Assembly (NCBI GenBank): GCA_020860645.1
Contig: JAJBTX010000051.1
Location: 1-32,153, forward strand
Direction of reading: 5' to 3'
DNA: 32,153 nt
Source of the DNA: Lachnospiraceae bacterium
GTDB taxonomy: Bacteria; Bacillota; Clostridia; Lachnospirales; Lachnospiraceae
Shown: positions 26,157-32,153 of the stretch, piece after piece
Layout of the letters: every line of letters starts with the position of its first letter
Position numbering within the stretch: position 1 is the stretch's first letter
Program-made: the position numbers and the translations under genes
Notes under the pieces: generated by a model
The model's input: the letters and a program-made list of their open reading frames with translations, nothing else
Databases searched by the model: none
Told to the model about the DNA's origin: nothing

Positions 26157-26176
26157 ACGGGGCCAGACGGCCCCGT
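26157..26176 (-). promoter_or_regulatory. Strong intercistronic hairpin after the SBP gene
   Basis: ACGGGGCC-GTCT-GGCCCCGT (perfect 8-bp stem, 4-nt loop) followed only by TTCG, so a mRNA stabiliser or attenuator is more likely than a full terminator. Confidence 0.6.
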
Positions 26177-26200
26177 CCCGTGAAATACCTGCTTATAGGA

Positions 26201-27325
26201 TCAGTAGAGCTCCGCGTACTCGGAAACGTTCTCCGGTGTGAACTCAAGCGGAAGACCAAGAACGATCTCGGTACCGCCGTCATCCGCCTCAGTGATCGTG
26301 TACTCGCCAAGGTCGCCGGCCGTGAAGGTCTCGCCAAGAGCTCCGGTGATCTCACCGTTTACCAGCGCCATCGTCGCATACGCGCTCAGGCTTCCAAGAC
26401 CTTCCATATCCCACAGATAGAAGTACGGGCAGCTGTAGTCGTCGCCGTCGCCGGTGTAGGCTTCCATCTCAGACGGAAGTCCAAGACCGGTCAGCTTGCA
26501 GCTGGAGCCATTGTCCTGCAGATACTTCGCAGCCGCCGCGATACCAACGGTCGTCGGCGCGCAGATAACCTTCAGATCCGGATAGTTCTGAAGCAGAGCC
26601 TCGGTCTGATCGGTGGATTTCTGAGCCTCATCATCGCCATAAGCGATTTCTACGAGTTCAAGATCTGCATAGGTATCGTCGTTCGCAATGATCTCTTCCA
26701 TCGCCTCGATCCAGGCGTTCTGGTTGGAAGCCTGAGAGGTAGCGGAGAGGATCGCCCACTGGCCTTCGCCGCCCGCGATATCATACACCGCGTCTACCAG
26801 CGCCTGCGCAACCGCGGTCGTTCCGGCCTGGTTCACGAAAATCTGACGGCTGTCCGCATTCGGAGCAGAATCAAAGCTCGATACGGCGATTCCCGCATCC
26901 ATAGCCTCTTCCAGCTTCGCCTGCAGCGCGTTCGTATCGTTCGCGGACAGGCAGATTGCGTCGTAATCCTGGGAAATCAGGTTGTCAAGTACCTTGATCT
27001 GTGCGTCCGCAGTGGCCTCCTCTGGATACACCACGTCCACGGTGCCGCCCTCAGCCTCTACCGTCGAGACAAAGGTCGCAGCCGCGATCTCAAAGAACGC
27101 GTTTCCGGCAGACTTGCCGACCAGGGCAATCTTCTGTCCCGCGTAGGAACCGGTCGCCTCAGCCTCCTCGGTTTCCTCAGCCTCTTCCGTCTCCTCGGTT
27201 TCCTCAGCCTCTTCGGCCTCCTCCGTCTCGGTGCTCGTTGATGTGCTGGACGAGCTGCCACAGCCCGCCAGCAGGGTTGCCGCCATTGCTACGCAAAGAA
27301 GCGCACTGATGACTTTTCTCTTCAT
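26201..27325 (-). CDS. Sugar (rhamnose/AI-2 type) ABC transporter substrate-binding lipoprotein
   Basis: Lipobox LLAGC; acidic linker; periplasmic-binding fold (VGKSAGNAFFEIAAATFVSTVEAEGG, AICLSANDTNALQAKLEEAMDAGI, SATSQASNQNAWIEAMEE). Confidence 0.92.
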   Translation of the reverse strand: MKRKVISALLCVAMAATLLAGCGSSSSTSTSTETEEAEEAEETEETEEAEETEEAEATGSYAGQKIALVGKSAGNAFFEIAAATFVSTVEAEGGTVDVVYPEEATADAQIKVLDNLISQDYDAICLSANDTNALQAKLEEAMDAGIAVSSFDSAPNADSRQIFVNQAGTTAVAQALVDAVYDIAGGEGQWAILSATSQASNQNAWIEAMEEIIANDDTYADLELVEIAYGDDEAQKSTDQTEALLQNYPDLKVICAPTTVGIAAAAKYLQDNGSSCKLTGLGLPSEMEAYTGDGDDYSCPYFYLWDMEGLGSLSAYATMALVNGEITGALGETFTAGDLGEYTITEADDGGTEIVLGLPLEFTPENVSEYAELY

Positions 27326-27410
27326 AATGAAGTCCTCCTATAAAAATTTTTTATTTTGCATCCACGCATCCTTACAGAGCGCGGTATACAACAGATTAAA
27401 ATATGTACGC

Positions 27411-28412
27411 TCAGCCTTTTTTCAGGGACTGCTTCGCGTTTTTAATAAGATTCGGCAGGCCGACCGTACAGATCAGCAGAAGGCCGATAATCAGCAGGAT
27501 GACCTGCGCGTTCACGTTTCGCTGTCCCAGGCCGACCCGCAGGCAAACGATAATAAATGCGGAGATCACACCTCCGGCGATATTTCCTTTTCCACCTGTC
27601 GACATGATGCCGCCGAACACTGCCATCGCGATCGCGTCCATCTCGAAATTCTCGCCGGTCGTCGTGTTCGCACCGTAGGAATTGGAGATCAGGAACATCG
27701 CGCACAGGCCGCAGAGCGTTCCCATCACCGTATAGATGATAAAGCGTACCTTCTGTACATTGATGCCGGAATAGTACGCGGTCAGCCGGTTCGTCCCGAT
27801 CGCGTAGACGCTGCGCCCGAAGGTGCTCTTTCCGAGAATCACCGCAAAGATTACCGCGAGGATCAGCACCAGGAACAGGATGTACGGCACCTGGCCGACC
27901 TTTCCGGCGATCGCGCGGAAACCGTCCGTATTGGTCACGGACACGGAACCGCCGCTTCCGAGTACAATCTCCGCAATACCGCGGAAGATGATCTGCGTCG
28001 AGAGCGTCACGATCATGGGCGGCAGCTCCTGAAAATTCGTCAGAATCAGCGCATTGACGATACCGCAGCAGGTTCCCACAAGAAGAGCAATCAGGAACAC
28101 CGCCGGGAACGGAACGCCCGCGTTTGACACCAGGCAGGCCAGCGTGGCGGAGAGGCACACGATAGAGCCCACGGAGATGTCGATCTCTCCCATCACCAGG
28201 ATGAAGGCCATGCCGAGCATCAGAAATACTTCCGCCAGATAGACCGGCATCTGCCGCAGCAGACTGCTCGCGTTATAGAACTCCGAAAAGATCGAGCAGA
28301 AAATGTTGATCGCGATCAGCAGGAGAACAAGGATTCCCTCCCAGCTGAAAATCATCTTTTTCACCGGGCTTTCCGGTATATTATTGATACTTCTTCCAGA
28401 TTTTCCGGCCAT
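27411..28412 (-). CDS. Sugar ABC transporter permease (RbsC-like)
   Basis: Multi-TM; GMAFILVMGEIDISVGSIVCLSA and AVFGGIMSTGGKGNIAGGVISAF. Confidence 0.92.
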   Translation of the reverse strand: MAGKSGRSINNIPESPVKKMIFSWEGILVLLLIAINIFCSIFSEFYNASSLLRQMPVYLAEVFLMLGMAFILVMGEIDISVGSIVCLSATLACLVSNAGVPFPAVFLIALLVGTCCGIVNALILTNFQELPPMIVTLSTQIIFRGIAEIVLGSGGSVSVTNTDGFRAIAGKVGQVPYILFLVLILAVIFAVILGKSTFGRSVYAIGTNRLTAYYSGINVQKVRFIIYTVMGTLCGLCAMFLISNSYGANTTTGENFEMDAIAMAVFGGIMSTGGKGNIAGGVISAFIIVCLRVGLGQRNVNAQVILLIIGLLLICTVGLPNLIKNAKQSLKKG

Positions 28413-28414
28413 GA

Positions 28415-29407
28415 TTACATCTCCCTCCCTTTCAGTGCGTTCCTGTCAGAAATACGCTGCAGGATGATGTTGACGACTACCACTACCAGAATCAAAACGC
28501 CCTTGAAGGTATTCTGTGCCAGAGAGCCGATTCCGACCAGCGGCAGCGCTTTCACGATCGTCGCCAGAATCAGGGAACCTAAGAGCGCTCCGATCACGGT
28601 TCCGCGGCCGCCGCTCATGCTGACGCCGCCGATGACGCAGGCCGCGATGACATCCATCTCACCGCCCTTCTGCATATTCGGCATGGCCGATGCGTAGATG
28701 CCCACCTGCAGCGCGCCGCCAAGACCGGACAGAAGACCCATGATGGTAAACACCAGCAGTTTGATATTTTTCACGTTGATACCGGATACGTCCGCGGCCT
28801 CCGGATTACTCCCGACCGCGTAGATTTTCCGTCCGGTCCTCGTCCACTTCATAAACCAGTAGAAAAATACATAGCACACAATCACAATCCAGATCACGCA
28901 GTTGAGCCCGAGGAACCTCGTCGTCGCGAAATCGCTGAAGGAGCCAAGAGCCGAAGCGCTCGCCCACTCGCCGCCATTCGAGATCAGATAGCCCATGGCC
29001 CGGTAGATATACATGAATCCCATCGTTGCAATAATCGGTGGGACGTCCGCCCGCGAGATCACGAGTCCGACCAGAAAGCCGCAGACCGTGCCGATGGCAA
29101 TCGCGATGATAAACGGCAGGATCGTACCGGATATGTAATCATATTTGAGCAGCATTCCGATCGCCATACCGGAGAGCGCCAGCGTGGACATGATGGAAAT
29201 ATCGATGCCTCCGACCAGCATGACACACAGCATGCCGAGCGCCATCACCATGGTGACCGCATTGTTCTTGATCAGCTGCTGCAGAGAGGACGGCGTCAGG
29301 AAGGAAGAATTGAAGCCGGTGACAATGATAAACAGCAGGATCAGGATCAGTGCGAGCAAAGCCTCACGGGAGCCGGTTATCTTTTTCCAGATTGATTTCT
29401 TTTCCAT
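28415..29407 (-). CDS. Sugar ABC transporter permease (RbsC-like), second subunit
   Basis: Multi-TM; ALGMLCVMLVGGIDISIMSTLALSGMAIG and ACVIGGVSMSGGRGTVIGALLGS. Confidence 0.92.
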   Translation of the reverse strand: MEKKSIWKKITGSREALLALILILLFIIVTGFNSSFLTPSSLQQLIKNNAVTMVMALGMLCVMLVGGIDISIMSTLALSGMAIGMLLKYDYISGTILPFIIAIAIGTVCGFLVGLVISRADVPPIIATMGFMYIYRAMGYLISNGGEWASASALGSFSDFATTRFLGLNCVIWIVIVCYVFFYWFMKWTRTGRKIYAVGSNPEAADVSGINVKNIKLLVFTIMGLLSGLGGALQVGIYASAMPNMQKGGEMDVIAACVIGGVSMSGGRGTVIGALLGSLILATIVKALPLVGIGSLAQNTFKGVLILVVVVVNIILQRISDRNALKGREM

Positions 29408-29410
29408 CTC

Positions 29411-30916
29411 TTAGTCAGCCCCCTTTCTGCTTGCCTTTTCCATGGAGAGGTCGAGGATAATCTCCTGCGTTGCTTCATCTCTCATGAGTTCTCCTGTCTT
29501 GCGCCCATTGCACATGACGACGATACGATCTGCCATGCCCAGAATCTCGGGCATCTCAGAAGAGATCAGGATGATGGCGTAGCCCTGTTTTGCAAGCTCC
29601 CCCATGATCGCGTACATTTCCGCTTTCGCACCGACATCGACGCCCTTCGTCGGCTCGTCCATGATGACGACCTTCATCTCCTGCCCCAGCGCTTTGGCCA
29701 CAACGACCTTCTGCTGGTTTCCGCCGGAAAGCGAACTGGCCGGCTGGAAAATATCGACAGCCTTCGTGTCCACGGACTCCAGAAGGTCACGCGAGACCTC
29801 ACGCTCCTTTTTATTATCATTCAATCCATGCTTTGCATATTTGCCCATCGTGGGAAGCGTGACATTCCGCCCCAGTCCCCAGCTCATGATCAGGCCCTCT
29901 TTCTGCCGGTCTTCCGGCAAAAGAATAATGCCTTTCTCCATGGCGTCTGCGGGTTTTCTGATATGGATCTCCTCACCTTCCAGATAGACCTTGCCTTCTT
30001 CCGCGTGCGTGATCCCACATACGGCTTCGACCACCTCGGTACGCCCTGCACCGACCAGACCGGTCATTCCCAGGATTTCGCCCGCGCGCACGCTGAAGGA
30101 AACATCCTTGAAATATCCAACCCTCGACAGATGCTCGACCCGCAGCATCTCCCTGCCGATCTCCACCTCCGGCTTCGGATACATCGTTGTGATCTCACGG
30201 CCGACCATGGCTTTGATCAGATCCTCATTCGTAATTCCGTCCACCGGATAGGTTCCGATATACTGCGAATCCCGGAATACGGTCACGCGGCTGGCCAGAC
30301 GATACATATCCTCAAAACGGTGAGAAATGAAGATAATGGACACGCCATCCTCCTTCAGATGATCTACCAGCCTGTAGAGCTTCTCGGATTCCGATCTCGT
30401 CAGCGAAGCGGTCGGCTCGTCGAGGATGATAATCCTCGCGTTCGTGGACATGGCTTTTGCGATCTCCACCATCTGCTGCTGCGCGACACTCAGCGTCCCC
30501 ATCTCAGCCCTCGCGTCAAAGTCTGCGTCCAGATTTTCCAGCAGCTTATTTGCCTCCGCGTTCATCGCGTTCCACTGAATCATGTGATTTTTCACAATCT
30601 CATGACCCATAAAAATGTTTTCCGCGACCGTCAGATGCGGATAGGAAGTCGGATGCTGATACACGGCTGCGATTCCTGCCTCCTGTGCGTCCTTCGGCCC
30701 CTTGAAGTCAACCTTCTGGCCGTTCAGGAACATCTCTCCTTCTTCCGCCTTATGTACGCCGGTGATGACCTTGATAAACGTAGACTTACCGGCGCCGTTC
30801 TCCCCCATGAGCGCATGAACCTCACCGGGAAGCAGCTGAAACTGCACGTTATTGAGCGCCTTGACGCCCGGGAAAATTTTCGTAATGCCCTTCAGCTCAA
30901 GAACATATTCAGACAC
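29411..30916 (-). CDS. Sugar ABC transporter ATP-binding protein (RbsA-like, two ABC domains)
   Basis: GENGAGKSTFIKVITG and GLVGAGRTEVVEAVCG P-loops, LSVAQQQMVEIAKA and LSGGNQQKVVVAKAL signatures. GTG start at 30916 has GGAGGGGAG upstream. Confidence 0.93.
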   Translation of the reverse strand: MSEYVLELKGITKIFPGVKALNNVQFQLLPGEVHALMGENGAGKSTFIKVITGVHKAEEGEMFLNGQKVDFKGPKDAQEAGIAAVYQHPTSYPHLTVAENIFMGHEIVKNHMIQWNAMNAEANKLLENLDADFDARAEMGTLSVAQQQMVEIAKAMSTNARIIILDEPTASLTRSESEKLYRLVDHLKEDGVSIIFISHRFEDMYRLASRVTVFRDSQYIGTYPVDGITNEDLIKAMVGREITTMYPKPEVEIGREMLRVEHLSRVGYFKDVSFSVRAGEILGMTGLVGAGRTEVVEAVCGITHAEEGKVYLEGEEIHIRKPADAMEKGIILLPEDRQKEGLIMSWGLGRNVTLPTMGKYAKHGLNDNKKEREVSRDLLESVDTKAVDIFQPASSLSGGNQQKVVVAKALGQEMKVVIMDEPTKGVDVGAKAEMYAIMGELAKQGYAIILISSEMPEILGMADRIVVMCNGRKTGELMRDEATQEIILDLSMEKASRKGAD

Positions 30917-31028
30917 GGCTACTTCTCCCCTCCAATCATTTTTATCTACTATCATGATAAAATTTTCTTCGTCCTCCTCCAACGGTAATATTTTTTGAAA
31001 TCATGGAAAATTTATGGTTTTTGCGCAC

Positions 31029-31049
31029 AAAAAAAGAGCGTTTCCGCTC
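31029..31049 (-). terminator. Intrinsic terminator of the upstream SBP gene
   Basis: GAGCG-GAAA-CGCTC-TTTTTTT on the minus strand. Confidence 0.8.
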
Positions 31050-31076
31050 CTTTTCAGCTCTATATCCAGCGCTGTA

Positions 31077-32105
31077 TCAGAACAGCGTCTCCCACACCCC
31101 GATGTTCTCCGCGTCAAAGCGGATCAGCGGCGCGACGACAACCTCCGTAGCTCCCTCCTCATTCGCCTGTATCTGAAAGCTTCCCATATCACCGGCTTCG
31201 AAGGTCTCACCCTCCGTCCCGGTGATCGTCCCCTCTTTCAGAGCAAGCGAGACATAAGCGCTCATCTGGCCAAGCTCGATGGGGTTCCAGAGGTAGAAAT
31301 AAGGGCACACCGCCTCGTCTCCTCTCACATAGGCGCTCATCAGAGATGGAAGCCCGAGACCGATGACCTTCACATCCGTGTCCTCCTGCCCTGCCAGCAC
31401 CTCCGCTGCGGCCGCCAGCCCCATCACTGTGGGTGCGCAGATCACCTTCAGGTCGGGATAATTCTCCAGAAGCTCCTCCGTCTTCTCCTTCGAGGCCTCC
31501 GTCTCATCGTTTCCATAGACAATATCCACAAGCCGCAGGTCCTGATAGGTCTCTTCCTCCATCACGGACCGCATCGCGCGAATCCATGCGTTCTGATTCG
31601 TCGCCTGAGAGCTGGCCGAGAGGATCGCCCACTGGCCGGAACCCCCGGTGGTCTCATAGACCGCCTCCATGAGCGTCCGCGCGACCTCTCCAGTGTCCGC
31701 CTGATTCACAAAGACCTGTCTTGAGTCCGCGCTTACGTCCGAGTCCACCGTTGAGACGCAGATGCCCTGCTCCATCGCCTCTGAGAGTACAGAACTCAGG
31801 GCGTCCTCATCATTCGCCGCCACCGCGATGGAGTCGACGCCCTGCATGATCAGATCCTGCAGAACCTCGATCTGCGCCTCCGCCGTCGCCTCCTCCGGAT
31901 TGTAGATCAGGCAGTTTCCCCCGGCTTCTTCGATCACTTCCTGGAAGCCCTGCGCCATCCGGTCATTATAGGTGTTTCCTTCCGACTTGGTTACAAACGC
32001 ATAGGTTCCTGTATACTCTTCCGCTGCCGCTGTTTCCTCCACGCTGGCGGAGCAACCCGTCAGCAGCATCACGATGAGTCCCAGCGCTACTATCCTGCTT
32101 TTCAT
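31077..32105 (-). CDS. Second sugar (rhamnose-type) ABC transporter substrate-binding lipoprotein
   Basis: Lipobox LLTGC; paralogous to the 26201-27325 product (SASSQATNQNAWIRAMRSV, VFVNQADTGEVARTLMEAVYETTGGSGQWAIL, YPDLKVICAPTVMGLAAAAEVL). Confidence 0.9.
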   Translation of the reverse strand: MKSRIVALGLIVMLLTGCSASVEETAAAEEYTGTYAFVTKSEGNTYNDRMAQGFQEVIEEAGGNCLIYNPEEATAEAQIEVLQDLIMQGVDSIAVAANDEDALSSVLSEAMEQGICVSTVDSDVSADSRQVFVNQADTGEVARTLMEAVYETTGGSGQWAILSASSQATNQNAWIRAMRSVMEEETYQDLRLVDIVYGNDETEASKEKTEELLENYPDLKVICAPTVMGLAAAAEVLAGQEDTDVKVIGLGLPSLMSAYVRGDEAVCPYFYLWNPIELGQMSAYVSLALKEGTITGTEGETFEAGDMGSFQIQANEEGATEVVVAPLIRFDAENIGVWETLF

Positions 32106-32116
32106 ACCTATATTCC

Positions 32117-32133
32117 GCCTTTCTGCGAAAGGC
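32117..32133 (-). promoter_or_regulatory. Hairpin overlapping the Shine-Dalgarno region of the second SBP gene
   Basis: GCCTTTC-GCA-GAAAGGC (perfect 7-bp stem) includes part of the AAGGCGG ribosome-binding site upstream of the ATG. Confidence 0.45.
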
Positions 32134-32153
32134 ACCAATGGGGTTATGAAACC

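Overview
The window looks like Firmicutes DNA, probably Lachnospiraceae/Clostridia (inferred from gene content, not tested). It is mostly intact chromosomal genes, nearly all on the minus strand.

Left end: a LysR regulator diverges from a plus-strand set of an SLC13-like permease and two adjacent, dissimilar URO-D/MtaA-type proteins.

Middle: housekeeping genes cdd-deoC-mgtE, map, a DUF362 protein, a lipoprotein with an acidic GEAPDDLPDGE-type repeat region, a HAD hydrolase, a 5'-truncated HNHP-motif phage-type remnant with a small ORF, a solitary A24 peptidase, the PFL/UPF0210 + ACT pair, an MBL-fold hydrolase, coaE, polA, a zf-HC2 protein and alaS. A solitary plus-strand Rpn/PD-(D/E)XK nuclease follows.

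Right end: a minus-strand rhamnose-type ABC uptake operon (ATPase, two permeases, SBP, rhaM, SDR, PHP hydrolase), preceded by a second SBP behind its own terminator.

I found no CRISPR array, tRNA, rRNA or complete mobile element. The best candidate for undescribed biology is the LysR/permease/URO-D/URO-D module. The sugar operon with an SDR and PHP enzyme but no kinase, isomerase or aldolase in view is second. Neither is proven novel from sequence alone.
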